Source: Arcuatula senhousia (lineage: Eukaryota; Mollusca; Bivalvia; Mytilida; Mytilidae). Taken from it: a DNA stretch of 64,000 nt. Of the stretch, positions 10,681-22,292 are shown piece by piece. The notes below the pieces were generated by a model. That model was not told where the DNA came from. It did not search any database and worked only from the letters and a program-made list of their open reading frames with translations. Position 1 is the stretch's first letter. Each line of letters starts with the position of its first letter. A program made the position numbers and the translations under genes. The stretch covers positions 5,332,001 through 5,396,000 of the forward strand of contig OZ020311.1 of NCBI GenBank assembly GCA_963971305.1, in the 5' to 3' direction.

Positions 10681-11844
10681 AATGTTGTCGTAGCTTAGTT
10701 TATTATCATTACTATCAACATGTTCTTAGTTTTAGCTAATTTTGTTCTTATTTCTTATTTTGTTATGGAAATGAGTTTTCCCAGAGTTCTTTACCAGATT
10801 TTAGACGGAAAACAAACGTTTTAAACTTAAATAGTTTATTGATGAAATACATCAAAAGATGACAAATCAATGTAACTGAACATTACAGATATCCGAGAAT
10901 GCAGGGTGGTATTTATAACTGTTTCGTACCTAGAAGTTATCGGATCTAAAAATGCTGCCACTTGTTTCAAAAACTTGTTTCTTCATTTTGTTATACTGCA
11001 TGCATTCATACATAAAATGGAATTTTTGTTTTTATCGATGACTAGCTGAAGGTTGAACCCTTTCTTCGCTCTTCTTTCTTGGGGGCACTCAGCTGATTTT
11101 CATCTGGGTTTTTTTGCCATTCATGAAACTTATTTCATTTATTCCCATAGGAATTTTTTTCCACCACCGTCAATTACAACCAAAATTCCTAAGATTAGAT
11201 AAGGACCCAAAAAGACCTCCAAATTTCAAATTTATACGAGGTAGAAATATACAATATATACTAAACAATAGTTAAAACTTACTGTGTATACATTCTTTTG
11301 TTTAAAGATTCTCTAATGATTTTGAAATAATTATCAAAAATGACTGAAATGTGTGATTTACTGAAAAACCTGCAAATTTACAGTGTTTTTTTTTTATAAA
11401 TTTATTTAAGAGCCACACAGTGTACCAAAACAATAGTTTGTGTAAATGATCATTCAAACCAAACACTTTTCCACAAAAATGCCATTCAGTCCTTGTCATA
11501 TTTTGCCCTTTAAAGTCGTGCACAATTTGTTTTTAAATGTGAGATTATAATTATGTATAAAAGTACACATGATTAACATTAATAAGGTAATACTCTGTAA
11601 TAAAAAGCAACTTAATATCCTATATATTTGATTTACTAAGCTTAGAGTAAACTTCCTGGGGTGAGACATGAACAACGATCAAAGGAAATAATGTCAATTC
11701 GATTCAAAGTAGAACAAAGCACTTTAATATGTTTTAAATAATCAAGTTTTAATTATTTTCAGTTAATATAAAACATCATATATTTTTAAGTACATATATA
11801 AGATACCGTTGACAAGCAAAATACAGGTTTGTTCAGAAAAAAAA
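10681..11844. other. Upstream region of receptor copy B
   Basis: No gene is recognised. From about 11240 onward it aligns with 26460-27116 upstream of copy C, including the AATAATGTCAATTCGATTCA stretch and the ATATATAAGATAC stretch shortly before the start codon. Conservation over the last 600 bases fits a shared promoter and 5' UTR, but no element can be named with certainty. Confidence 0.4.
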
Positions 11845-12903
11845 ATGTTTTTCGTAATATGTATCTTTGTTGTTTTCCAAAGCAAAAATCAGGCAATTAA
11901 AAATGATTCCCAAACGTCTCAAATATTAAACAAACATGTTACATCGAAAAATATTTATTCAACAATTTTGCTGGGCACGAATTCCGAATTAGATGATTTC
12001 TTTTATAACGAAAATGGGACATTAAATTCTAATGATGTAAACGGTTATAATAAAAGCGACAAATATGAAAACACCAGTGTTATGCCTTTTGGCCAGGGAG
12101 TAAATACGACTTCATCAGATATGCCCTCAAGATATGCGAACCTAAGCCGTGATCCGTGTTTATCCGTCAGTAAATGCAGACCACCTGACAGGCAAACCTG
12201 GTACTGTGAATGTGACGAACTTTGTCCAGAATATCGCGACTGTTGTTACTCATCTAACTTTACAATTAATCTATCCATACCAAAGATGTATTCATGCCTA
12301 AAGCTCGGAAATCTTGAAATTTCTCTATCTGGTATACAAGTCATAAGCACATGCTTTCAGGAAAACTCTAGTCTAAGTTCAAAGTGCAACGATAGTGATT
12401 TAGTTTACACCGGACCACCAGTGGTGAGCAATCACAACCCGGCGATGATTTACAAGAACAGATATTGTGCTCAGTGTAATAATGTTACATCGTTTACTTC
12501 CTTTGATATGGTAATTAAAATAAACCATTGTCTTGATACAATTCATTATAACAAGACCGAACTTTTCCGTGAAATTAACAATTACTTTTACGTATATGTG
12601 CCACCTCATTTTGCAAAAACACGACGCTGTCTGGCTTTTGTGGACAATGACAATGATATGTGTCAGAAATATATTAACCCAATTAGTAAAGAGGGTGATT
12701 CCATCACATTCTATAGAAATATACACTGTTTTATGTTTAACGAAGATGATGTCACCAAGTGTTTAGCTCGTTCGTTTGAGTTTTTTGGAAACAGGATTAC
12801 TGACCAGCATATATTCCAAAAAATGTCTGTCATGTTTTCTTTTAATGATAAATTCTCAAGTGATAATGTACAGACGTCTTTATGTACTGAATGGAATGAA
12901 CTA
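11845..12903 (+). CDS. Somatomedin-B/7TM receptor, copy B, exon 1
   Basis: This exon encodes the secreted-side region: 353 aa, starting with a hydrophobic signal peptide (MFFVICIFVVF). The start is chosen to match copy C; an in-frame codon 36 bases upstream is not conserved as a start there. Residues about 103-149 form a somatomedin-B-like knot: C-x5-C-x9-C-x-C-x3-C-x5-CC plus a later Cys, with text WYCECDELCPEYRDCC. A second cysteine region follows (RYCAQCNNV) and there are many N-x-S/T sites. The exon is taken to end at CTA|GTGAGT, a strong donor in phase 0. Reading on would give 23 more codons and a stop at 12972. With exon 2 the protein is 828 aa. Role is inferred: a cell-surface receptor with an extracellular adhesion-like domain. 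Confidence 0.8.
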
Positions 12904-15262
12904 GTGAGTATAAAATTGTCTTCTTTTAGTGTTTCAATGAAAGACCTGCATTTTTACACATTTTTGGGGTAGAATTTCTAAAATAATTTGGTTGCTTGTG
13001 ATTACTATGAAAAACATCGTGTATACGAAAAATAAGTTTTTAAACATTAAAGGCCAACAAACTATTTGTTTTATCTATTCTTAAACATATGAACAACAAA
13101 AATATAGTTTGGGTACGTTGTTATTCTGAAAAACGAAAAGCAATTATTATGAAATAATATCTGTAAAGATTTAGAAACATTCATATTAATGAGATGATGA
13201 GGTATAGTTCCGCCTTAAGCATGCGTACTATATTTAATTTTGTTTATCAATTTTGACTGGTTCATACATGCGGCCAATAATCTGCGAGGTTTTAGCTCGC
13301 GAACGAATCTACACCGCAGTGAAGACAACAAAACCGCCAAGCAAAGAAAATGACAAAAATGGCTCATAATTAAGTTATAAAGATGATTTAGATATCACAG
13401 TTACTTTTAAAGATATTCGATTCTGTCTTTGTTTTGTGTATGTTTTAAATATAAAATTAAAACAAAGTTTGAAAAAGTAACAAGTTGGGTCCAAAAAAAC
13501 TAGTTTAACCCCGCCACATATTATATGTGCCAGTCCTAAGCCAGGAATCTTTGACAAAGCTTTCGTTTGTACTTGTCTTTTTGATGTTTTCTATTCCTTT
13601 TTTAGAAGGGGGTCTATCTGTGACTATTTCAGGACTGGATTTGAATTATATGAATTTTATTTAGACCATGGGCCAATTGCAGAACCGCGAGCAGTGCCAA
13701 ATGGCCTAGTTGAAGGCTGCTGGCGGTTGTCCATTGTGGTTTTTCTGAATTGCCGCTTGATTGTGGGCTGTGTCGCGTACACTTATTCCACATCTCATTA
13801 TCTTAACAATTACTCTAACCATTTCCAGGTTAATATATTTGGTTTACATGTTTCATTGCCAACACTTTTGGTTAGATATTCATTTAAATTGTCAGATGAA
13901 ACGCTTGAATCATTAATGTTTAAGTCCATAGAAAATTTTACCATTATGCACAAGTAATTCTTTGGTATTGGAAAATTTCTCACATTATCAACATTTATGT
14001 TGAAATATTTATAAACTTTACATAATCACCCTCCATCCCCCCATTTTTTCGGTAAACACGAACAAGACAACACGATGAAACACAAAACACAAAATAAACC
14101 GAATGGAAATCAACAACGCGAACACAAGTCGTAACGAGAGTTAATTCAGGTGCTCCGGAAGAGTAAACAGTTCCTGTTTGTTAATACACCCGTTGTGCTG
14201 TAAATTTCCAATTCAGTGCTTCAAATCCAGTAAAGGCAGACAAATAAAACCCTATGACAAACCAACATCCGCGCTCATCTGAAAGATAGAAATACTATAT
14301 TTTTGTATGCGCATATAATGTCTTTTGTAAGATTTCTTGAACAGCCGAGGAGCAACACAACCCTGAGTTAGTAATTATTATGTCAGACGTAATTATTGTG
14401 TGATTTCCATTCGGTTGTGTTTAATTTCTTCGTGCTATTTGTCCTTGTTTACTGGTTTTGTCGTTCCACATTCGGACTTTTGACACTCAAATGCTCCATT
14501 GATGCCTCTTTTTTTCTTTCACACAAAAATATATTGTAACGAACAAACCTCAACAGAAGCGTAAACCATCATGGAATTTTTCAAAATGAAAATTAAAACA
14601 AAATTAACCACGTCTGACACGCCATTCATCTATTTCTCACCAGAAACACTCTAGCCAAAGTGTGAGAAGGATGTATAAATATAAAATGCAGAGAACATTA
14701 ATACCCAAAACTTGTGATTTGGAACTCAAACATGTCTGAAATCAACTTATGCTCAAGACAGAGAAAAACGATATGTGTTTTAACAAATCTATATATTACA
14801 ATTTTATCCCATGATGTATTACTTCTGACAAAAGTGTATGAGTCCTGTTACGCCTTTTCAGTTGGTCTTGAACAGTCACTGCATAATCTTTTAAGATACA
14901 GTTAGGAAGCAACAATTTAATTTTAGAGGGATATGGACATTTTTTATCCTGCCTTTTTATGTTCAGAAATATCTTAGTCTTGACTTTTTGTTAAAATTAC
15001 CCTGATTATTTTAGCAAAAAACTGCATCCTTCCATTTATTTTATTTCAAAATACTGGTCTGCTTTTTATTTCTAGACTATGGCATTCTGCCTTTTTTCAT
15101 ATTTCACCATAGCCACCCCAAAATCAAATGGCCGCTTACTAAAGAAAGAAAAACCTGGCACTACATGTTAAATGTCGTAAAAATGTATATTAAATGTTAG
15201 ATATTGCACTAGGGTACTGAAAGTAAATACACCGTCCATATATTTGGCTTTGATAATTTCAG
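12904..15262 (+). other. Intron of receptor copy B (2359 bp)
   Basis: It runs from GTGAGT to TTGATAATTTCAG. Joining keeps the frame with no stop. It is the compact form of the same intron that is 21.6 kb in copy C, so it serves as the empty-site reference for the four large insertions there. It holds an inverted pair of dispersed-repeat arms (14040-14525) and otherwise unrecognised AT-rich DNA. Confidence 0.75.
14040..14525. repeat. Dispersed repeat with inverted arms
   Basis: The left arm (14050-14130) contains AACCGAATGGAAATCA and the right arm (14395-14520) contains GATTTCCATTCGGTTGTG in the opposite sense. The arms also share the AGTAAACA/TGTTTACT region. The middle carries GTGCTCCGGAAGAGTAAACA and the CCTATGACAAACCAACATC stretch of the minus-strand Penelope 3' tail. 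The same structure stands at 41270-41755 in copy C, so it predates the B/C duplication. Confidence 0.55.
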
Positions 15263-16690
15263 ATAAAAGAACAAAACTTATGTACACACATCCCGAGCTT
15301 TATCAACTTCGAGTTCATGGTAGAATACAGCCTCATTGTGCCTGACAATTTTACAGAAACGGAAGTCCGACAGATGGCGCTATTAACCTTGTGGATCAAG
15401 GAAATACCAAAGTTAACAGAAGTGATTTCTATGACGTACATAAACCCGGTTTTAAATCTTAATAATACTGTTAAAATTACCACTGTCATGAAAATTTTCA
15501 AACGATCGTTTGAAAAAGAAATATTAAAATTAAAAGCGGATTTAATATCTCAAAACATCGTTATTACAGTTCAAGATAACAAATCAAGTTATACAGTGAA
15601 AGCGCATGGTCCAGAAACTATTACTTCAGATACTGCGTTTAATCAGGACGTGCAGAAATCATCGATCTTTTCTGGATCCAAACTCTTGAATTATCATAGA
15701 ATATATGATTTAATCATTCCAAGTGATATATCTGTCAAAAAATTTTGTTATAAGCCAATCATTCGAACCAGAAGGCTAAAGAACAAAGCATTAGAAGTTT
15801 ACAACTTACAATGTGAAAAACCTCCAAGAAACTCGACAAGCATTTCCATTTTTGATGTATTGACCTACATTTTATGCAGCATTTCGGTCCTGTCTCTGAT
15901 TATCCTGGTCGTTTTCAATAGGAGGCACAAACTATATGTTGATGTCCCTTCTTCAAATACAGAGAACATAGCAGTGTCATTGATGTTGGCGAATATTTTC
16001 TTCATGGCTGGAATAAGAGCTCCAAAAATCTACAAGATATGCTACATAATTAGCATTCTTATACATTATGTTTGGTTAGCTACTTTCTCGTTTACAACTC
16101 TTGCTGTTATCTATATCGTTTCAACGTTGCTCAGAATGAAAGCGAGGCGGATTCCGACTAGAAATATCAAATCAAAGGAGAGAAAGGTGATGACAGTAGT
16201 GGGATTACTGATACCGTTATTAATTGTTGGCCCATCAGTAGCTATCGACCATGTCGGTCCGGCTTATCTGTCTCCGGGCTATGACCAAGGTGATTGTTTC
16301 CCGACCATGTATCCTGGTAATGTTTTCTTTTTTACTGGTCCCATCATGGCATCGATTTTCGTAAATATAGTCTGCTTGCTTTTGATCGTAATAAAATTAC
16401 AAGTAATGAGCATGGAAATAAGTCAGATCCGTCGATCGCCCACATATGATGACGCAAAAATGTACCTCCGAATGTTGGTGTTATCTGGAATCTTTTGGAC
16501 CACCGGTTTGCTAGCAGTACTTTACCAACTTGAATGGTTGGACTACATTTTCACCTTCACCTGCGGGCTTCATGGATTTTTCATATCGATCGCAAATTTA
16601 ACAACCCGGCGTGCAAAAAGTAACAGGAAGCAGGAGAAACTGTCCACCCCTATTCAAAAGTTTACATCCTCCACCGAGATGACCACTTAG
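15263..16690 (+). CDS. Somatomedin-B/7TM receptor, copy B, exon 2
   Basis: The exon starts after TTTCAG; its first codons (ATA AAA GAA) are in frame with exon 1. It gives 475 aa ending at TAG 16688-16690. The first part (about 175 aa) is extracellular with no GPS motif. It is followed by seven hydrophobic segments: VLTYILCSISVLSLIILVVF, a segment around MLANIFFMAGI, the long third helix region, VVGLLIPLLIVG, a fifth with FFFTGPIMASIFVNIVC, YLRMLVLSGIFWTTGLLAV, and TFTCGLHGFFISIANL. The pattern fits Pfam 7tm_2-type (class B2-like) receptors. The C-tail is short and Ser/Thr-rich. B-specific changes include ILIHYVW and AKSNRKQEK. Confidence 0.85.
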   Translation: MKEQNLCTHIPSFINFEFMVEYSLIVPDNFTETEVRQMALLTLWIKEIPKLTEVISMTYINPVLNLNNTVKITTVMKIFKRSFEKEILKLKADLISQNIVITVQDNKSSYTVKAHGPETITSDTAFNQDVQKSSIFSGSKLLNYHRIYDLIIPSDISVKKFCYKPIIRTRRLKNKALEVYNLQCEKPPRNSTSISIFDVLTYILCSISVLSLIILVVFNRRHKLYVDVPSSNTENIAVSLMLANIFFMAGIRAPKIYKICYIISILIHYVWLATFSFTTLAVIYIVSTLLRMKARRIPTRNIKSKERKVMTVVGLLIPLLIVGPSVAIDHVGPAYLSPGYDQGDCFPTMYPGNVFFFTGPIMASIFVNIVCLLLIVIKLQVMSMEISQIRRSPTYDDAKMYLRMLVLSGIFWTTGLLAVLYQLEWLDYIFTFTCGLHGFFISIANLTTRRAKSNRKQEKLSTPIQKFTSSTEMTT

Positions 16691-17253
16691 AACAATAGAG
16701 TCAGCTTTTGATTTTCCAAAGTGTATTGATTATTTTTAGTTTAACATGTAGATAATGTTAATGTTGTATTTATAAGATATATCTAGTAACTGATTATACA
16801 TGTCAATTTATTACAAGAAGCAGAAGGAAAAGACAAAATCAGTCAACAAATACGATAATAACACAAAGAAACAGACAACATAAAACCAACACAAACAAAG
16901 CAACCCAAATTCAAGCTGTAAAAAGAGTGAGTCAATATGCTCCGGAAGGGATTAAATGCTTTTATGTGAAAGTTAACTCGATTAACTTTTGCTAAAATAT
17001 TTGAGTCCAAAGAAACTTTAGAATCAGAAACTTGTTCCAAGATCAATTAGTCATTCCAAAAGAATCAAAACGAAAATAGCTACAAAAATGTATATGAATT
17101 AACTTTATCTGTATTAATTTACCTCATAGCCGAAAAAGATGAATTTGTTCGAGGTCACATGTTATGGTTTGGGTAATATTTTGTGTTGATTATCTTAATG
17201 GGAAATGATTTAGATGGAGTAATCTGATTGTAAAATATACATTATTAAAAATA
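16691..17253. other. 3' flank of receptor copy B
   Basis: Almost identical to 1275-1813 in unit A. It includes a worn copy of the Penelope 3'-tail repeat at 16817-16960. No gene seen. Confidence 0.55.
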
Positions 17254-20200
17254 GAATACAGAATACAGAATACAGAATATTTTATTTAGAAAATCGCTCA
17301 GTCGCAGAAACTGCGTAACAGGAGCACAATTAAACAAACTACAATACAATACAAATATAACTGCAATACAGACAATTAATTACATACCTACATGTACATA
17401 CAAATATTTTTTTTTATTTTTTTTTTTTATCACAACTGATATATGAAAGAAAAAGACAGTACAACACAAATATGATAGCTACTCTAATAGTTTACAAACT
17501 TTTTGAATAAAAATAGACACATTTTTTAATAGACTAACATTACAAAACTTGTTAATCCCAAAAAACTTTTCTTTGTTTGGATATTCAACATAATACTTAG
17601 GTATGTACTTTCGCCTTAGCTCAAGTACATTGATATTAGTGCATACACAAACAAAGTGGTATTCATCTCCAAGACCGTTCATACACAGATTACAAATTCT
17701 ATCCTCCCTAGGAATATTTCTCCATCTACCCACTTCTATGGGAAATTTAATGTTACATGTTCGAAATCTACTTATGTGTATACGACGAACTCGGCTTAGT
17801 CGTAACAAATATGGCTCTAGTGAAAATAACGACTTAAAGGATAAATAATACTCCCCCCTTGACGAATTATACATATCTGCGAACCATTTTTGTATGAACT
17901 GATCCTGGAGACGTCGTTTAACTTCTACCTTTAACAGATTTATATTATTAAATTGTTGAATCTCCCATGCCCCGCTTAAACCGCAATCATCAAAAATGGA
18001 CTTTACGTAGTTGATCCACTTACATGTTTGATTACCATTACTATTAAGCTTTACCAAAAGTGAGTATAATTTACTCGAAAGTTTTTGTTCGTTACTTACT
18101 AATCTATACCAAAAATTAACCATCTTCAATTTAATTTGTAGCTCTAAGGGATACCTTCCTAGTTCACCATATACCATAAAATTTGGAGTTGATGTTCTCA
18201 CTGAGAGAATACGCTTACAGAATTGTAGGTGGACCTTTTCTATAATATCTTTATTTTCATACCCCCAGATCTCCGACGAATATGTCAAAATCGGAGTAAC
18301 TAGAGTATCAAAAAGTTTTAATTGAAGGTCAACAGGTATAGCTATATTTTGAATTTTTCTATATAGCGCATACAAAGCTCTCTGCCCTTGTTCGACCAGT
18401 TTTTTACGAGTTTGGAAATATTTTCCATTATAGTTGAACAGTATACCCAAATACACATAAGAATCTTGTATTTCTACATCTTGGTTACAAAGTGTAAAAT
18501 TAATATTAGGTTTGAACTTTCTGTTTGAAAAAATTACAATTTTAGTCTTGTTTACATTAACAGAAAGCTTCCATTCTCTGCAATAACTTTCAAATTTATT
18601 TAACATTGTTTGCAGTTTTTCTGCGGATTCAGCAAAAAGGACAGTATCATCTGCATACAATAATATAAATAATTTAATGTACATATTAATGTTCTCAGTA
18701 AATAATTCAGACACAAAGGATAAATGTTCACCGCCGTTATCTACTAAATATTCTTCTAAATCGTTGAGATATAGAGCAAACAAAAAAGGCGATAGCTTTT
18801 CACCTTGTCTAACGCCAATTTCACATGGAAAAAAATCTGTTCTCAGATCTCCATCTTTTACACAGGACTTAATATCCGTGTAAAAGTTGAGTATAACCTT
18901 AAACATCTTCCCCCCAATATTTCGTTTAATCAACTTTTGCCAAAGACCTACTCTCCACACGCTATCAAAAGCCTTTCTGAAGTCAATAAACGCACAAAAA
19001 AGCTTTCTGTCCGTGGCCAAATACATCGATATAAGCGAATGCATAACAAATATATTGTCTTGTACTGAATATCCGTGACGAAAGCCCCCCTGAGCATCTG
19101 TGATAATGCCAATTTCGTCAGACAAGATATTCAGTCGCGTATTCAACACCGAGGTGAAAACTTTACCCAAATTGGAAGTGAGGCATATAGCTCGGTAGTT
19201 ATCTAAATTCCCAGGATCCCCCTTATTTTTGTACAGTGGCTTTATAATACCCGTAAGCCAAGCTTCGGGTATAAGCCCTGTATCAAAAATCAAATTGAAT
19301 AATTTAACATATACAGGCAAAAACAAGTTAACTGTGCTCTTAATATATTCATTAACTACTTCATCATCCCCTGGCGCTTTCCCATTCTTTAAGTTCTTGA
19401 TAGCTTTCAAGATCTCTTCTGCCGTTATCTCCTTATCGAGAACATCAATGACATCCTGATTATCTATGTTATTCAACATATCATCTATGTTCACGTCTGA
19501 ATCGTCATGCACATTTTCATTAAGTTTTCTGAAATATTCATATAACTGTTCAACAGTTATACTCGCATTTTTATTCGAATCACGTTTATCCAACCGTTTT
19601 AAAATTTTCCAAAATTTCTTAGAATCTTTCTTAGACGTATTTCTAAGATCTGATTCAAATGTATGGTTGAAGTTTCCGATCGCTGTGTTCATTTCACGTT
19701 TATACTCTCGTCCGGCCTTCTTCATTGAGGCTCTGTTTGCTTTATTTTTCACAAAACTATAGCGATTTTTTGCACGATGAAACCCCTTTCGTTTAACGTG
19801 GCATTTATCAGTAAACCATGGTTGGTCTCCCTCTTTGTGGTACGATTTAAATTTTCTTGCCGTAAACACGGATTTCGCAGTACTCGTGAAAATATTACTT
19901 ATCTTATCAACTACACTATTGATACAATCTAGCGACCCCCCTTGCTGAGAAAGTAGTGTATCTAGTTCGTCAATAATACCATCATTGCTCAGTAAAGTTT
20001 CAATGAATTTAGCATCTTTACCATTAACCCACTTATAATGTGATGTAGCGTTACTACTGCCCCTATCACGCCTCATATTTACGTTTCCTAGTGAAGCCCG
20101 AAGACAAACGCAAATACTGCAGTGAACGTCCGAAAATAGAGGATCATAGTCAAGTATGTTAAAAGATTCTACTAGTGGGAAGCAACGCGACGCAAGTAGT

Positions 20201-20437
20201 ATATAATCAACTAAGGACACGTTCTTACACGTGACTCGGCCGATTTTGAAATCATTACCCGGTAGTCGGCCGTTGCCGATATATAAACTGTTCCGTTTAC
20301 AAAAATCTATAAGTTTATATCCAAAGTTGTTTGGATTTGAAATGTCATTAGAAAACCGTTGCAATGGAACGTTATTACCTAAAAGTACCTGGTAATCATA
20401 CATTATTTGTATAAAATCATGATCATCGAATTCCTCT
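17254..20437 (-). mobile_element. CR1-like LINE, 5'-truncated, private to unit B
   Basis: Unit A reads directly across this place (AAAAATA then AGTATGAG near 1812), so both ends are defined to the base and no clear target duplication exists. The 3' end (left side) is a short tandem tail, ATTCTGT repeated about three times on the minus strand, like the octamer-type tails of CR1 LINEs. The 5' end is cut inside the endonuclease part of ORF2, whose frame is still open at the junction. Between tail and stop codon lies an A-rich/T-rich stretch near 17407-17430. Confidence 0.85.
17479..20437 (-). CDS. LINE ORF2 protein: partial endonuclease plus reverse transcriptase
   Basis: Uninterrupted from the truncation point to TAG 17479. 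The first about 120 residues are the C-terminal part of an AP-type endonuclease (NVSLVDYILLASRCF, then DYDPLFSDVHCSI). RT motifs follow: LKNGKAPGDDEVVNEYIK, NYRAICLTSNLGKVF, AFIDFRKAFDSVW (motif A), GVRQGEKLSPFLFALYLNDL (motif B) and LLYADDTVLFAES (catalytic YADD). A C-terminal region has a Cys/His-type end (DRICNLCMNGLGDEYHFVCV). The intact frame suggests recent insertion. The N-terminal endonuclease half and any ORF1 are missing. CR1/L2-group assignment is inferred from motifs and the 3' tail. Confidence 0.88.
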
Positions 20438-20901
20438 AGTATGAGTTATTAAACAACGCAAAAAGACTCGAATATGTAATATGTAAAGTTGAGTATGTTT
20501 CATGACCGTTTGTGATAACCAGCTGTAAACATTATAGAAAACGACTGAGGGCGTTGTAGTTATTCATTGCAAAACTATCGAATCCAATTAACATAAACAT
20601 GATAAAAAAAAAATTTTCTATTCTAGTCTGTTTGTGTTTTTCATGTTCCAAATGGTGTTTTAGTTATGTACATTTTGTACTCAAGATGTTTACATTAAAC
20701 AATTTCCCATTAAGACATCCAGCAAACAATATGACCGAACCATGACCTTCGACCTCAAACATAATCAAACTTAATTACATTTTGGTAAAAATACACAAAT
20801 TATACACCTAACAATATTTGTGAGAGCCAAAGAAGAAACGGTTTTACAAAAATACATAAAATGCAATTTGTTTTGTACATTTTATCCTGTAAAACATTAA
20901 T
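20438..20901. other. Unit B flank after the LINE
   Basis: Continues the shared flank and aligns with 1814-2133 joined to 3435-3588 in unit A. It contains the empty site for the plus-strand Penelope element of unit A (near 20757). No gene seen. Confidence 0.5.
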
Positions 20902-21463
20902 CAGGTCGAGGACTTTACCTTTTAAGGATAATGTTTACATCAAACTTTTGACCAATGTTTTTTGAGAGTATATAAATAACTATGACCACAAACACGTGCT
21001 TTTTAAGAAATAATTGAACAAAAACTGACTTGCTGAACAAATGTTAAAAATGAGCGGTGAAAAATTTCGTTAGTCTATTTGCATCAATATAAGATAAAAA
21101 GTTAATATATAAATGACACCAATTTTCCCCCGGAGAGCATTGTCCAGTAGGGAGATTTTAGTGTTATGTTTACCTTTGTTATTGTCCATTGACCAATGCA
21201 CTGAATGAAAAAGAAGTCAAAATGTGGAACATATCATTACTTTTTAAGGAGAATTTACCCATGCCAACTAAAACTACGTTGAAAACCAAAACTATTTGGT
21301 ATTGACGAAATATGAGCGAGGAAGTTACAGAAACTATGTTTATGTTCAGAACTTTTCTATAAAAACGTCGAAAAAGTTTTTCTATTTTCTCCCATTTGAA
21401 AGGTCAATTTTATAAAATTTTGATTGATTGATAGGTCAAATGAAACCTAGAAGACTCGACCTG
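20902..21463. mobile_element. 562-bp non-autonomous TIR element, private to unit B
   Basis: The empty site is present in A (near 3573). Ends are CAGGTCGAG on the left and CTCGACCTG on the right (9-bp TIR). The flanks are TTAAT on both sides, read as a 5-bp target duplication, or TTAA plus one matching base. No open frame inside. If the true site is TTAA, piggyBac- or Kolobok-type mobilisation is possible, but the CAGG end does not settle it. Confidence 0.8.
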
Positions 21464-22292
21464 TTAATGGGTATCCATTTTAGCATTGTGATAAATATGA
21501 TCAAGCATAGGAAATACAACCGCAAACACTTTGACACAAAAAGATAGCAATATTTTTTTTCAAATCCCAGAAAGCAGATGTTCATGTTCGAATAATTTCA
21601 ACAGAAATTTAAGGTAAAAAATAGTCGAATCCAATTTTAAAATATATCAAACATATATGAGTATGATTCTGTGAATTAGTTTGGTTTGTCCAAATCTCTT
21701 TTTACACTAGAATAGATAAAACAAATCTAAAGGAAGATCTAAATACTAAAAATGAATGTCAGAAGTTGGACGACAAAATAATAAAAAAGATAATTAACGA
21801 AAAAAACTATTTATAAGAAGCAAATATATAGCAAAGATCAAATGTAAATCCTTAAAAAAATAAAAAAACAAACAGCATAACATACAAATCACATTCTAAT
21901 ATTACACTTTAACCGCAATCAGCATCGTAAAATGTAGATGTTCAGGAAGGTAAGTATTTCCTCCTTGCTGTAGCACCCACGAGGGGGGTACTTTCTAATT
22001 TTAGTACGGGGACGTGCGGCAGCAGATGTACAAATGGTACCTAAATAAATACTAATATTCTCTGAATGTTGATACCCAAATAAATAGTATGAATGATAAT
22101 ATTCTCTGGATTTTCATACCTAAATAAATAGTATATATAGTGATCATACTACCCACAAAAATGTACTCATTGTGGTAGAGCTAGAAACTTAGACACTTTA
22201 TGCACGTGGATAATAGATTTAATAAACACGAGATAATTTATCAGGAATTTATTTACCAGAATTAATACTAATATTTCACCCTGAATATTAAT
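21464..22292. other. Shared flank of unit B, no gene seen
   Basis: Aligned with 3574-4417 of unit A and 52975-53740 of unit C. It contains the worn TTGCTGTAGCACCC repeat near 21967. No coding potential recognised. Confidence 0.5.

Noticed and set aside
11302..11523. Minus-strand open frame upstream of copy B, with a counterpart at 26452-26718
   Set aside because: The two copies differ by frame-changing indels and show no domain; it is probably conserved promoter-side DNA.
12904..12972. Continuing exon 1 to the stop at 12972, or using GGGG|GTAGAA at the end as donor
   Set aside because: Joining from the late donor to 15263 gives an immediate stop, whereas CTA|GTGAGT is a strong donor and joins in frame in both copies.
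14714..14905. A 63-codon open frame in the receptor intron, also present at 49232-49420 with a three-base deletion
   Set aside because: It has no domain, and exons 1 and 2 already join in phase 0 without it. It could be an optional exon, but nothing in the sequence requires it.
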